From assembly GCA_963676095.1 (NCBI GenBank), contig OY781040.1, positions 4,278,001-4,342,000 on the forward strand: a stretch of DNA of 64,000 nucleotides, written 5' to 3'. The notes under the pieces were generated by a model. The model was not told the origin of the DNA, did not search any database, and was given only the letters and a program-made list of their open reading frames with translations. The translations under genes were made by a program, and so were the position numbers. This DNA comes from G963676095 sp963676095 (lineage in GTDB: Bacteria > Bacteroidota > Bacteroidia > Bacteroidales > Prolixibacteraceae). This document shows positions 51,981 to 62,237 of the stretch, one piece after another; position 1 is the stretch's first letter; the number at the start of each line of letters is the position of its first letter.

Positions 51981-53360
51981 ATGAAAATAAAAAATAAAAG
52001 AATACCCTTATATTCTCCTAAATATGTCCTGATTATTAGCTTATTGTTGGTTGGTTTTACAAGCTGTGATGACTTTGTGGATGTGGATTTACCAGCAGAC
52101 TTAATAAATACCGATGCGGTATTTGCAAATGAAGGCTCTGCGCAGGCTGCCATGAGAGGTGTTTATGCATATGCAACCAATAGTAATGCAATAACGTCCA
52201 TGTTTAAAATTGTGGGATTATCTTCAGATGAATTGGAGAAAGCCAGTTATTCTACCGAAGAAACCATGTTTGCAACAAACACAATAGCTTCAAGCAGTAG
52301 TACTATTTCAAATATTTGGCTGGGTTTTTATAACATCATATACCAATGTAATAATGTGGTTTTAAACGTGTCTGAGTCAACCCAGTTATCAGAAGACACG
52401 AAAAAACAATTGGTAGGAGAAGCCCAATTCATGAGGGCCTTTTGTTATTTTTATTTGGTAAACCTATGGGGAGGCGTCCCCCTTAATTTGGGCACTGATT
52501 ATGAAGCTGTTCGATTGCTGTCTCGTTCATCAGTCGCCGAGGTATATGCGCAAATTGAAGAAGATTTATTAGAGGCACAGAGTGGATTAAGCAGTGAGCT
52601 TTATACAACGGCCGGAGAAAGAATTCGAGCCAACAAATGGGCCGCAACCGCCTTATTGGCAAGAGTGAGGTTATATCAAGAAAATTGGGTTGATGCAGAA
52701 ACTCAAGCAAGCGCAGTTATCAATTCAGGGATTTATGAGTTAGAACCTTTGAATGATGTGTTTTACGAAACCTCAAAAGAAAGTATCCTGCAATTGGCTA
52801 ATGCAGGTAGTAATAGATATACTTATGTACAATTAATGGGGTCTTCGGTAACAAGTCCAACATATAGATTGACATCTTCCATTGCTGCTAATATTTCAGA
52901 TGATGACGCAAGAAGGACGGCATGGTTAACACCTACATTGGATGGCCCCTATAAATATAAATCTTACTCCAATACGAAAGGGCCAGAAGAACCAGAAGCA
53001 GCCAACATGCTAAGATTAGGAGAAATGTATTTAATACGAGCTGAAGCACGGGTGCAGCAAGATAACATTACAGGATTGAATAGTGCGGAATCAGATTTGG
53101 ATATAATTCGTTCAAGAGCTGGTTTGCCGGGCACAACCGCAACAACTAAAACCACAATGTTACAGGATATTTATACAGAAAGAACAAGAGAGCTCTTTGG
53201 TGAGTGGGGCCATCGCTGGCTGGATGTTAAAAGAATTGGACAGGCTGATGCTATTTTTGGAACTAACAAAACAGGATGGGTTTCTCAAGCTGCACTTTAT
53301 CCTATCCCTTACGACGATATACTAAAGAATCCTAATTTATCGCAAAACGATGGATATTAA
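51981..53360 (+). CDS. SusD/RagB-family surface lipoprotein (unit 1)
   Basis: 459 residues. Signal peptide with lipoprotein cysteine in LLLVGFTSCDDF (about 18-29). The SusD repeats and family segments are seen: FMRAFCYFYLVNLWGGVPL (about 152-170), NKWAATALLARVRLYQENWV (about 215-234) and the C-terminal RAEARVQQD...LDIIRSRAGLP (about 352-385), then ERTRELFGEWGHRWLDVKR. It caps the partner SusC encoded 19 bp upstream and hands it substrate. It is AT-rich like its neighbour. Confidence 0.93.
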   Translation: MKIKNKRIPLYSPKYVLIISLLLVGFTSCDDFVDVDLPADLINTDAVFANEGSAQAAMRGVYAYATNSNAITSMFKIVGLSSDELEKASYSTEETMFATNTIASSSSTISNIWLGFYNIIYQCNNVVLNVSESTQLSEDTKKQLVGEAQFMRAFCYFYLVNLWGGVPLNLGTDYEAVRLLSRSSVAEVYAQIEEDLLEAQSGLSSELYTTAGERIRANKWAATALLARVRLYQENWVDAETQASAVINSGIYELEPLNDVFYETSKESILQLANAGSNRYTYVQLMGSSVTSPTYRLTSSIAANISDDDARRTAWLTPTLDGPYKYKSYSNTKGPEEPEAANMLRLGEMYLIRAEARVQQDNITGLNSAESDLDIIRSRAGLPGTTATTKTTMLQDIYTERTRELFGEWGHRWLDVKRIGQADAIFGTNKTGWVSQAALYPIPYDDILKNPNLSQNDGY

Positions 53361-53594
53361 ATAAGTCGAAGTAAAACAGTAAGAACTAAGTAATGAAAAC
53401 TATTTATAGCGTATTTTGACCTATTCCTGCATAAATGTATTATAGCGAGATTATTGTCGGTGTTTGTGTGCGGCGAAAGTCCCCCTTTAGGATCCTGATA
53501 TTTCGGGGTAGGGGTAAACGAAGAAAAGAACTCGACATTTGTTTATTTTCACTACTTAAACTCATAAAAAAATAATTTTTTAAAACACAAAAAA

Positions 53595-54752
53595 ATGATA
53601 ATAAAAAAAAGTATTGCATTTAGTCTTATCCTATTATCTCTATTGAGTTACGCTCAAAAGCATCAGGACAAAAATTACAATTTAACAGTAAAAATAAGTG
53701 GTTTAAATAACCCTAATGCCAAGGTGTATTTATCAAATTCATTAATGAAATTGAATGCTGAGTCTATTATAGATTCAGCTAGCTTAAAAAACGGCGAGTT
53801 TAATATTAAAGGTAAAATACTTGAACCTAAGCAAGTTTTTTTAATTGTTGATGAGAAAGGTTTTGGTTATAAGGATGTTAAAAACTGGAGCGGTATTAGA
53901 CCTATGTACCTTGAAAAAGGAGACATTCTTGTGGATATAAAAGATACTATTAAAAATGCGGTTATTACAGGTTCAAAATTAAATACTGAGTATGATGCCT
54001 ATGCAAAACTGCTTTATGATCCAAGAAAGTTTAATGATGAGTATAATCGTATAAATGCAGCTATTAAAGAGGAAGTGTCTCCAGAAAAAAAGAAACTATT
54101 GGAAAGAAAAAAACTAAACTTAATTAATAAAACCGCAAAGGATAGAGACTCTAGCATATTAGCCTATGTAAAACAAAATCCGGATTCATACTTTAGCCTC
54201 GAGGCACTAAGTACTCTTGCCCAAAAAGGTTATGATGCAAGTGTTCTCAACGCTATTTTTGAAAGTCTTAGTGAAGATTTGCGAACTAGCAAACAGGGCT
54301 TAGAGCTTTTAGAAAATTTGAATAAAAAACGTGCTGATGTAGGGGTATTAGCGTTAGATTTTACACAAAATGATGAAAATGAAAATCCTATAAAATTATC
54401 TGACTTTAGAGGTAAATATGTATTGCTTGATTTTTGGGCTTCATGGTGTGGTCCTTGCAGGGCAGAAAATCCAAATTTAGTTAAAGCCTATGAAAAATAT
54501 CATGATAAAGGGTTTGATATTTTGTCTGTATCCTTAGATACTAAAAAAGATGCTTGGGTAAAAGCTATTAAACAGGAAAATCTTCCTTGGATTCACGTGT
54601 CTGATTTAAAAGGATTTAAAAATGGTGCGGCCGTTTTATATGAGGTTCATACCATTCCTGCTAACTTTTTGATTGATCCTAATGGAAAAATTATAACAAC
54701 AAATTTACGGGGATATAAATTGGGAGAAGAACTGTCAAAAATATTCAAGTAA
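53595..54752 (+). CDS. TlpA-like thiol-disulfide reductase with DUF4369 domain
   Basis: 385 residues. Signal peptide (about 1-20), DUF4369 domain (about 28-130: NLTVKISGLNNPNAKVYL), a charged helical linker, and a thioredoxin domain from about 252 with LLDFWASWCGPCRAENP (about 278-294) and the cis-proline in VHTIPANFLIDP (about 354-365). It reduces disulfides in the periplasm. It lies 235 bp after susD and shares the AT-rich composition, so it is probably the effector of this unit. The absence of any glycoside hydrolase suggests that unit 1 may import peptides or another non-glycan ligand. Confidence 0.88.
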   Translation: MIIKKSIAFSLILLSLLSYAQKHQDKNYNLTVKISGLNNPNAKVYLSNSLMKLNAESIIDSASLKNGEFNIKGKILEPKQVFLIVDEKGFGYKDVKNWSGIRPMYLEKGDILVDIKDTIKNAVITGSKLNTEYDAYAKLLYDPRKFNDEYNRINAAIKEEVSPEKKKLLERKKLNLINKTAKDRDSSILAYVKQNPDSYFSLEALSTLAQKGYDASVLNAIFESLSEDLRTSKQGLELLENLNKKRADVGVLALDFTQNDENENPIKLSDFRGKYVLLDFWASWCGPCRAENPNLVKAYEKYHDKGFDILSVSLDTKKDAWVKAIKQENLPWIHVSDLKGFKNGAAVLYEVHTIPANFLIDPNGKIITTNLRGYKLGEELSKIFK

Positions 54753-54754
54753 TC

Positions 54755-54893
54755 AGAAACTGTTGAAAAATGGAATCGGAGTTGAAAAATTTAAAAATTA
54801 CCCTGATCTTAAAAAGTGATTTTTGATTTTTCGGACTCCGATCAGGGGGGGGTGAACTGAAAAATAAAAAGAACCGAAAATTAAACAGTTTCT
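54755..54893. repeat. nested and overlapping inverted repeats after the TlpA gene
   Basis: AGAAACTGTT (54755-54764) pairs with AACAGTTTCT (54884-54893). Inside, ATCGGAGT (about 54775) pairs with ACTCCGAT (about 54835), and CCCTGATC (54801) pairs with GATCAGGG (about 54839). The last two right arms overlap by four bases (GATC), so the two inner hairpins exclude each other. It may serve as terminator or be a decayed element. Confidence 0.5.
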
Positions 54894-55085
54894 TAGCTTG
54901 TAAATTTTTCAATAAAAATTTGAAGATGACTCACACAAGGGTAAAACTTTTAAATAAAAATCCTGATTATAGCCAATAAAATAATTTCAAATCACTAGTG
55001 TCCGGTTTAAATATTACAGAAGGAACAATTACAAAAAGAATAGTAAACCCCGATATAGGATCTACCACATTTGTGTTGAGCAACG

Positions 55086-55308
55086 GTGTATTCCGGAATG
55101 TTTTGACAGGATTGTTCGTTGCGGATAATATGGTCGTGATAATTGCGTTGTCCTGATTTTTCCCCGAACGATGGCCAATCAAAGGTTTTTACCCCACGGA
55201 TATGATTGTTGTAGGGCAATCCCTTGTGGTTGCCCTATTGTTTGTTCAGGTTCCCTGGTATTATTTGTTTGGAGGATGGTTGTGGTATCGGGGGCGGATT
55301 TTTAATGT
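55086..55308 (-). pseudogene. REP-associated transposase (RAYT) remnant
   Basis: Resembles the 3' half of the intact RAYT at 19950-20642: GQRNYHDHIIRNEQSCQNIP holds the catalytic-tyrosine region. It also contains the GGGCAA...TTGCCC palindrome (about 55216-55236). The HUH half is missing, and the C-terminus diverges after EYTVAQ. Confidence 0.7.
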
Positions 55309-55383
55309 GGAAGGTCTCTGAAGATTAATATTGAATCTCACTAATTTTTTTTTTAGTTTTGTCGGGGAGCTAATGATCTAATC

Positions 55384-55971
55384 ATGCCTGAATTTTCTCA
55401 TGAAATAGTGAACCGGTTTATAAATGGAGATGAATCCTCATTTAATATTATCTTTAATTTCTTCTATCCCCGGTTGTATCATTTTATTCATGCATATATC
55501 CCGAATGAAGATCTGGCCGAGAATATGGTTCAGGATACTTTTCTGACATTATGGAATAAACGAAAACATATGAAACCGGGCAGCAATATCAATGCATGGT
55601 TGTATACTGTCGCCCGAAATATTTGTTTAAAAAAACTGAGAGATGATAAAACTAAAAAAGCATACCTTTCATCTAATCTGAATGAACTGGAGCTTGAAAT
55701 GAATATGGGAGCTCTGGCAAGTATCGATACTTCAGAGCTTACCTTCTCTGAAATTGAACGTATTATTGAAAATACGCTTGAGACGCTACCTCCACAATGC
55801 CGGAAAATATTTGAATTGAGCCGTTTTGAGAGCAAGAAGAACAAGGAAATTGCAGAAGAGCTGGAAATATCGGTAAAGGCGGTTGAAAACCAAATTACCA
55901 AAGCTTTAAAAATCTTTAGAAATTCATTGAAAGATTACCTTCCACTTGTTGTACATCTATTTATTCGTTAG
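55384..55971 (+). CDS. ECF sigma factor, SusC/SusD-linked (unit 2)
   Basis: 195 residues. Region 2: FNIIFNFFYPRLYHFIHAYI (about 20-39) and DLAENMVQDTFLTLWNKR (about 43-60). Region 4: LPPQCRKIFELSRFESKKNK (about 139-158), then EIAEELEISVKAVENQITKA. It is the usual Bacteroidota FecI-like type and compact, without the long tail of the unit 1 sigma. The FecR partner begins 113 bp later, followed by susC and susD. Confidence 0.92.
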   Translation: MPEFSHEIVNRFINGDESSFNIIFNFFYPRLYHFIHAYIPNEDLAENMVQDTFLTLWNKRKHMKPGSNINAWLYTVARNICLKKLRDDKTKKAYLSSNLNELELEMNMGALASIDTSELTFSEIERIIENTLETLPPQCRKIFELSRFESKKNKEIAEELEISVKAVENQITKALKIFRNSLKDYLPLVVHLFIR

Positions 55972-56084
55972 CTGCTGTCGCTGTGCGATACAAAAAAATT
56001 CCGTGTACGGTGAAAAAAATATGATCGACGGCGTGGGGTATATCCCTGTTTTTGGATTATAAAGATGAAAGGCATTACAAACTG

Positions 56085-57068
56085 ATGAAAACAGAAGAAA
56101 TCATAGCAGTAATAACAGAAAATGTAAACGAAGATCGAAAGAATGATCTTCTTCTGCAGATCAAAAATGATCCTCAGCTTTATAAAGAGTATAATTCTTT
56201 AAAGAATGCATGGGCATTGTCTTCTTTTCAGTCCGGAATGCCTGAATCAAAAATCAGGAAAGCTTATTTGATACAAAAAGAAAAAATCAGAAAACAAAAG
56301 ACTGTTCTTTTAATGCATCATTTTTATTCTTTTATGAAATATGCTGCTATCCTGTTGATTGTTTTTTGGGCTGGAATGTTTTTTAACAAATATCTCACCG
56401 ATGGTTCTGTTTCAACCGTAGGGCTAGCAGAGGTTGTTGTACCGTTGGGGCAGATGGCTGAAGTCAATTTGCCCGATGGTTCCCATGTATGGATTAACTC
56501 GGATACCAGGCTGTCTTTCACTAAAACTTTTAATGGAAAAGAACGGGAAGTGAAGCTTAATGGTGAAGCTTATTTTAAAGTCCGGAAAGACAAAAAACCT
56601 TTCGTGGTAACAACAGGCTTTGGCCAGATAACAGTTCTTGGCACCTCCTTTAATGTGCAGGCCTATGAGGACAGCAAATTTCAGGCTACCTTGGTAAACG
56701 GCTCTATCAGATATACAAATAAAATGAAAAAGAGTGTTGTGCTTACACCGGGGCAACAGCTTTATTTTTCGCAGGATGACAGCATCCTGGTCCGCGAAGT
56801 AAAAACAGATCTTTATACTTCATGGAAGGATGGCGTCATTATTTTTAAGAAGGAGCCATTAAAAGAAGTTGTCCGGAAATTGGAGCGTCATTTTGACGTA
56901 AAAATTGTACTGGAAGACAGTTCCCTTGAAGATATTTGCTTTACCGGAAACATTAAGAATGAAAGTTTACCGGATGTGTTGGAATTGATTAATAAAACGA
57001 AACCCATACAATATACATATGATAAGAAATTGAAAAAAATAAACATCAGAACAAAGGGACCGTTTTGA
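56085..57068 (+). CDS. FecR-type anti-sigma factor (unit 2)
   Basis: 327 residues from the ATG at 56085; a TTG start at 56052 would add 11 residues. I prefer the ATG because MKTEEIIAVI fits the family. The membrane helix is YAAILLIVFWAGMFFNKYLT (about 86-105). The FecR domain shows VVPLGQMAEVNLPDGSHVWI (about 117-136), LNGEAYFKVRKDKKPFVV and VLGTSFNVQAYED. The C-terminal DUF4974 domain starts near 255 (IIFKKEPLKEVVRKLERHFD). It holds the unit 2 sigma factor inactive until the cognate SusC signals. Confidence 0.9.
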   Translation: MKTEEIIAVITENVNEDRKNDLLLQIKNDPQLYKEYNSLKNAWALSSFQSGMPESKIRKAYLIQKEKIRKQKTVLLMHHFYSFMKYAAILLIVFWAGMFFNKYLTDGSVSTVGLAEVVVPLGQMAEVNLPDGSHVWINSDTRLSFTKTFNGKEREVKLNGEAYFKVRKDKKPFVVTTGFGQITVLGTSFNVQAYEDSKFQATLVNGSIRYTNKMKKSVVLTPGQQLYFSQDDSILVREVKTDLYTSWKDGVIIFKKEPLKEVVRKLERHFDVKIVLEDSSLEDICFTGNIKNESLPDVLELINKTKPIQYTYDKKLKKINIRTKGPF

Positions 57069-57236
57069 TTAAGCGAGGGCTGGGCCAGGCTTGCCTGACC
57101 GGTGCCAGGCACTCAAAACAAAACAACTAATGGAAATGAATTAAATACATCAAGGTAAAGGCAGAATCTTGCTCATTCTGCCTTTAAAGATCTTGATTTA
57201 ACGCAAATAATTTAATTAAATCAAAAACACGAATTT

Positions 57237-60200
57237 ATGAAAAAAAATCGATGTTATGATGGCTCTGTGCCGTTGTTTTATCAAATTCTGAGAAAGATGA
57301 AATTAACCTTACTATTCTTTTTGCTGGCTTTATTGAATGGAATTGCTGCCAATTCCTATTCTCAATCGATGAAATTAACTTTGAAAATGGAGAATGCCCG
57401 GATCGAAGAGGTATTGAGCAGGATTGAAGACCAGAGTAAATTCCGGTTTTTTTATACTGATGAAGTTAACGTGGACAAAAGAGTTTCTGTTGATATTTCT
57501 GATGAATCGATAGACAATCTTCTGGACAAAATTTTTCGGAATACAGGGATTCAATATGAGATTACAGATCGTCAGATTATTCTTAAAAACAAAAACGGTT
57601 CCTTCCCTTTCGAAGTTCAACAACAAAAATCAATTTCCGGAAAAGTAACCGATTCCTCGGGCGTTCCTTTACCGGGAGTAACCGTAGTTATCAAAGGGAC
57701 AAACAACGGAACAATAACAGATGCTGGAGGGAGATATAATTTAAACAATATACCAAGAGAGGCAGTTTTGACGTTTTCTTTTGTCGGGATGAAAACGCAG
57801 GAAATATCAGTGGAAGGCAATTCTGCTATCAATATTGAAATGCAGGAAGAAACAATAGGGTTGGATGAAGTAGTTGCTATTGCATACGGAAATACGACAG
57901 AAAGATTGTCTACAGGTTCACTGCAAACAGTTAAGGCGAACGAGTTAAATGAAATACCGGTGGCCCAGTTTACCCAGAAACTCCAGGGAAAGTTTGCCGG
58001 AGTAAAGATTAACCAAGGGACAGGACGTCCAGGAGAGGGACTTACTGTTCAAATTAGAGGAGCAGCTTCTTTGTCTACAAGTTCTTCTCCTTTGTATGTT
58101 ATAGATGGATTTCCCGTTTCCGGGGGAATTATCAATATCAATCCGGATGAAATAGAATCCATGACGGTGCTTAAGGATGCAGCATCTACCTCTCTTTACG
58201 GATCCAGAGCAGCATTTGGTGTTGTTCTGATTACCACGAAAAGTGCTAAAGCCGGTCAGACAAACATCAGTGTTGATGCTTATACGGGGATCCAGCAAGT
58301 TCCCCAAAAAGGGCGACCGGATATGATGAACGGAACTGAATGGGCTCAATTTAAAAAGGAGTATTATGAAGATCTCGGAGTGACTGTTCCTGAAGCATAT
58401 GAGAATCCCGAACAGTACGGTAAAGGCTATGACTGGTACGACGCGATGCTTAGAACAAGCGAAATTAGTGATTACAGCATTACGATCAATACGAATAGGG
58501 AAAAATTCAGCAGTGCTATTGTCGCAGGTTTTTTTAATCAAAAAGGAGTTTTGTTGAATTCTTATTATAGAAGATTTTCAGTTCGAACCAATAATGTTTT
58601 CAATCTGTCAGACAAATTAACCGTCGGTGTCAACTTGGCACCAACCTACAATTATGGAAATTCACCATCTTCTGATGGACAATTTTTTGGGTCAGGCGGT
58701 TTATTGGCAAATGCGACTCTTACCCCGCCAATTCTTGCGTACCGGAATTCTGACGGAAGTTATCCTGTAAGTGTAACGACATCAGGTGTCACTTCATTCT
58801 CTACGCCAAACTGGGTAAGATCGATAAAAGAAATTACAAATAGGACAACCGATACTCGGTTACTCTCCAATGGATATATAAAATACGAACCCATAAATGG
58901 ACTAATACTAAAATCAAGCATAAATGCGGAGGTTATTTCTACTTTGGTTCATTATTTCCAGCCTTCTACTGCAGGAAGATCTTTTGCCGCAGAACCCAGT
59001 GAGCTGACGGCTAATCTTTCTGAAACAAGCAGGCGCCTTTGGACCTGGTTGTCCGAGAATACTGTCGAGTATACAAAAAGAATGAAGGGACATAATTTTG
59101 ATATTTTAGCAGGGTATACTGCCCAGCGGTATCGGTACGATTCCAACACGATTAGCGGATATGATTACACTGATGACCGCATACAAACAATCGATGCCGC
59201 CTTGGTAAAGAATGACCCGACAATGGATATTGAAGAATGGAGCATGATCTCATATCTTACTCGATTAAACTATAATTATAAAGATAAGTATTTGCTTGGT
59301 GCAAGTATTCGTCGGGATGGTTCATCCCGTTTTGGAAAGGATAACAGGTGGGGCAATTTTCCTGCTGTTTCTGCCGGATGGGTCCTTTCTGAAGAATCAT
59401 TTGCCAAGACGATAAACTGGTTGTCGCTCTTTAAATTGCGTGGGAGCTATGGCGTTACCGGAAATAATAATATTGGAAATTACACGCAGTACAGTACGGT
59501 AAGTACGGATGTGAATGTTGCATTTGATGGACAGACAAAAAGTGGAAGTGCTGTGACGAGTCTGGAGAATGATGAGTTGGGATGGGAGAAAACCAGGGAA
59601 TTCGATCTTGGCTTTGATTTAAGTCTTTTTAATAATCGTTTATCTTTAAATTATGATTATTATCACAAAAGGACAACAAATTTACTATATACACTTTCTG
59701 TGCCGACAGAGTCCGGCTATTCCAGCTATACGGGAAATGTAGGAGAGATCAGGTTTTGGGGACATGAAATCAATATTAACTCTGACAATGTAGTTGGAAA
59801 ATTTAAGTGGAACTCAAATTTTAATATATCGTTTAGTGATAATAAAGTTATGAAATTATCTTCATTAAGTGATAGTCTGATCGTTTCACAAGGTATAATC
59901 GAAACTCTTACCCGTGTCGGTGGAAGGATCGGTCAGTTCTATGGATTAGTACAAGATGGAGTCTATGTTGACCGGAATGATTTAGATAACTCGCCCAAGA
60001 ATGTGAATTCGGAGGTTGGAACTATTAAATTCAGGGATTTGAATGGTGATGAAGTTGTTAAGCTGGGTGATTCAGGTGGTGATAAAAAAGAAATAGGTAA
60101 TCCTTTTCCAAAATTCATTTTTGGTTTCACAAATACTTTTTCGTATAAGGATTTTGATTTGTCAATAGTAACGACGGGTTCTTTCGGAAATAAGATTGCC

Positions 60201-60623
60201 GCGGCAATGGAGCAAGGTTATGCCAATCTGGATGGTGTTTTTAATGTACTTAAGGAGGTCAAGGACCGTTGGCGTTCAGAGGATGATCCAGGGGCCGGAC
60301 TGTATGGAAAGACAACTAGTTCCACGTCTACCGAACGCGATTATTTTCACACAAGATATATAAAGAATGGTAGTTACATCACAATAAAAAATATTACCCT
60401 TGGATATATCGTTCCTCAAAAGACATTTAGCTTTATTAAAAGATTGCGTCTTTATGCAAGTGTTCAGCAGGCTTTCGTATTTACAAAGTACAGGTATGGG
60501 AATCCTGAGGTTGGCATAGACTTTAATGGAAATCAACCTGGATCAACCTCTCAGGGAATTGATTTTTCAGCCTATCCCGTCCCAAGAACATTCACTTTTG
60601 GAGTAAATGTTAGTTTGAAATAA
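57237..60623 (+). CDS. SusC/RagA-type TonB-dependent outer-membrane transporter (unit 2)
   Basis: 1128 residues. Signal segment LTLLFFLLALLNGIAANSYS (about 23-42). STN domain about 45-112 (LKMENARIEEVLSRIEDQSK). Carboxypeptidase-like domain about 132-210 (ISGKVTDSSGVPLPGVTVVI). Plug with KLQGKFAGVKINQGTGRPGE (about 248-267) and TVLKDAASTSLYGSRAAFGV. The barrel ends TFGVNVSLK. It imports ligand delivered by the SusD encoded 25 bp downstream and signals through its STN domain to FecR. The GH78 enzyme gene following susD points to a rhamnose-containing glycan. Confidence 0.94.
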   Translation: MKKNRCYDGSVPLFYQILRKMKLTLLFFLLALLNGIAANSYSQSMKLTLKMENARIEEVLSRIEDQSKFRFFYTDEVNVDKRVSVDISDESIDNLLDKIFRNTGIQYEITDRQIILKNKNGSFPFEVQQQKSISGKVTDSSGVPLPGVTVVIKGTNNGTITDAGGRYNLNNIPREAVLTFSFVGMKTQEISVEGNSAINIEMQEETIGLDEVVAIAYGNTTERLSTGSLQTVKANELNEIPVAQFTQKLQGKFAGVKINQGTGRPGEGLTVQIRGAASLSTSSSPLYVIDGFPVSGGIININPDEIESMTVLKDAASTSLYGSRAAFGVVLITTKSAKAGQTNISVDAYTGIQQVPQKGRPDMMNGTEWAQFKKEYYEDLGVTVPEAYENPEQYGKGYDWYDAMLRTSEISDYSITINTNREKFSSAIVAGFFNQKGVLLNSYYRRFSVRTNNVFNLSDKLTVGVNLAPTYNYGNSPSSDGQFFGSGGLLANATLTPPILAYRNSDGSYPVSVTTSGVTSFSTPNWVRSIKEITNRTTDTRLLSNGYIKYEPINGLILKSSINAEVISTLVHYFQPSTAGRSFAAEPSELTANLSETSRRLWTWLSENTVEYTKRMKGHNFDILAGYTAQRYRYDSNTISGYDYTDDRIQTIDAALVKNDPTMDIEEWSMISYLTRLNYNYKDKYLLGASIRRDGSSRFGKDNRWGNFPAVSAGWVLSEESFAKTINWLSLFKLRGSYGVTGNNNIGNYTQYSTVSTDVNVAFDGQTKSGSAVTSLENDELGWEKTREFDLGFDLSLFNNRLSLNYDYYHKRTTNLLYTLSVPTESGYSSYTGNVGEIRFWGHEININSDNVVGKFKWNSNFNISFSDNKVMKLSSLSDSLIVSQGIIETLTRVGGRIGQFYGLVQDGVYVDRNDLDNSPKNVNSEVGTIKFRDLNGDEVVKLGDSGGDKKEIGNPFPKFIFGFTNTFSYKDFDLSIVTTGSFGNKIAAAMEQGYANLDGVFNVLKEVKDRWRSEDDPGAGLYGKTTSSTSTERDYFHTRYIKNGSYITIKNITLGYIVPQKTFSFIKRLRLYASVQQAFVFTKYRYGNPEVGIDFNGNQPGSTSQGIDFSAYPVPRTFTFGVNVSLK

Positions 60624-60648
60624 TTGATAACTTTAAAATTTCAATCCA

Positions 60649-62112
60649 ATGAAAAATATAGTATTCCTTTTAGCTGTCTTTTTTATGATAAGTTGCAAAG
60701 AGAGCTTTTTAGATATTTCATCGCAAACAGAACTGACAACAACAGTATATTATAAAACACAAAGCGATTTTGAGCAGGCAATTAATGGAGCATATGCACC
60801 CTTACGTTCTTTATATAATGGTACTGCTGCCGCATGGACAATGGGGGAAATGAGGTCAGACAATACAACCTATAAATACAATGCGAATGACCGGGGTACG
60901 ATTTATCCTGAATATATTGCGAATTTTCTTGAAGATAATACGAATGCCGTTTTGTCAAATAAGTATACATATGATTATACAATTATTGCACGCGTAAATC
61001 AAATTCTATATCTTATTGATGACGTGGATTTTGATGAGGAGACTGTAAAGACGAACATTAAAGGACAAGCTTACTTTTTAAGGGCTTTTGCCTATTTCGA
61101 TCTGGTTCAGTACTTTGGGGAGGTCCCGTTGCATCTGGAACCAGTTACATCATTGGATGGAACCTCCTTACCTCTGTCAAGTGTTGAGGCTATTTATGAT
61201 CAGATCATTTCTGATGCCACTCAGGCTATAGGCCTTTTACCAGACAAGGCGTCACAGGAGGCAGGTCGGGTCACTTCGGGATCTGCTAAAACTTTACTTG
61301 GAAATGTCTATATTGTCCAGGAAAACTGGACAGAAGCAGAATCCGTTTTGGAAAGTATCACCGGATATAGTTTGCTTGATGATTATGCAGATGTCTTTGA
61401 TCCTGCAAATAAGAATAATAGTGAATCTGTTTTCGAGGTCCAGTATAAGCAGGGATCAGATGGACTGGAGAGTTACTTTTTCTATACCTTCCTGGTACAG
61501 CCGATTACTGCATCGGAAGTTGAATCGGTAACCGGGATTACAGAAATCGCGCGGACTGTTGAAGGGTTCAATATACCTACTCCAGATATTATCGATGCGT
61601 ATGAAACAGGAGACTTGAGAAAAGATGCGTCTATTGGTTATCTTACAGCCAGTGGTAAAACTTACCCGTACATAAAGAAATACGCTCATAATCATGAGTT
61701 AACTTATAATACGGATGATGATTGGCCAATATACCGTTATTCCGAAGTTCTGTTATTTTTAGCAGAGGCACTCAATGAACAGAATGAAACACCGGGGGCA
61801 TTACAATATTTAAATCAGGTAAGAACAAGGGCCGGATTATCGAATAGCCCTGCTTCCTCTCAATCAGAAATACGGGATGCTATTATGCAGGAAAGACGGG
61901 TGGAATTTGCATTTGAAAATAAAAGATGGCCCGATTTAGTCCGGACGAACACGGCGGAAGAAGTCATGACTGCCTTTGGGGAGCGGGTGAAAGCAAATCC
62001 GGAAGCCTATTATTTTCCCGAGGGAATTACAGTATCGTCTTCGGCCTATACCGACATCGAATTACTATTCCCGCTACCTGACTCCGAATCTACGCTAAGT
62101 TCATATTTTTAG
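60649..62112 (+). CDS. SusD/RagB-family surface lipoprotein (unit 2)
   Basis: 487 residues. Lipoprotein signal VFLLAVFFMISCKESFLD (cysteine at about 16). Family segments: KGQAYFLRAFAYFDLVQYFG (about 137-156), SAKTLLGNVYIVQENWTEAE (about 208-227) and the C-terminal LFLAEALNEQNETPGALQYL, then LNQVRTRAGL and QERRVEFAFENKRWPDLVR. It forms the lid of the SusC encoded upstream and binds glycan at the cell surface. A perfect hairpin follows its stop. Confidence 0.94.
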   Translation: MKNIVFLLAVFFMISCKESFLDISSQTELTTTVYYKTQSDFEQAINGAYAPLRSLYNGTAAAWTMGEMRSDNTTYKYNANDRGTIYPEYIANFLEDNTNAVLSNKYTYDYTIIARVNQILYLIDDVDFDEETVKTNIKGQAYFLRAFAYFDLVQYFGEVPLHLEPVTSLDGTSLPLSSVEAIYDQIISDATQAIGLLPDKASQEAGRVTSGSAKTLLGNVYIVQENWTEAESVLESITGYSLLDDYADVFDPANKNNSESVFEVQYKQGSDGLESYFFYTFLVQPITASEVESVTGITEIARTVEGFNIPTPDIIDAYETGDLRKDASIGYLTASGKTYPYIKKYAHNHELTYNTDDDWPIYRYSEVLLFLAEALNEQNETPGALQYLNQVRTRAGLSNSPASSQSEIRDAIMQERRVEFAFENKRWPDLVRTNTAEEVMTAFGERVKANPEAYYFPEGITVSSSAYTDIELLFPLPDSESTLSSYF

Positions 62113-62120
62113 CCTTCATC

Positions 62121-62160
62121 TGTAAGTGATAATGCGTATTTATGCGCATTATCACTTACA
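62121..62160. terminator. 16-bp perfect hairpin after susD (unit 2)
   Basis: TGTAAGTGATAATGCG (62121-62136) and its complement (62145-62160) with an 8-base loop, 8 bp after the susD stop. No long T-run follows. It may limit read-through from susC/susD into the enzyme gene, or protect the 3' end of the upstream mRNA. Confidence 0.5.
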
Positions 62161-62237
62161 TTAAAACATAAAAGAAATGAAAAAATTCTATCTTCAGGAG
62201 GCAGGAATGATCCGTGAATAAATAAACTTAAACAATA

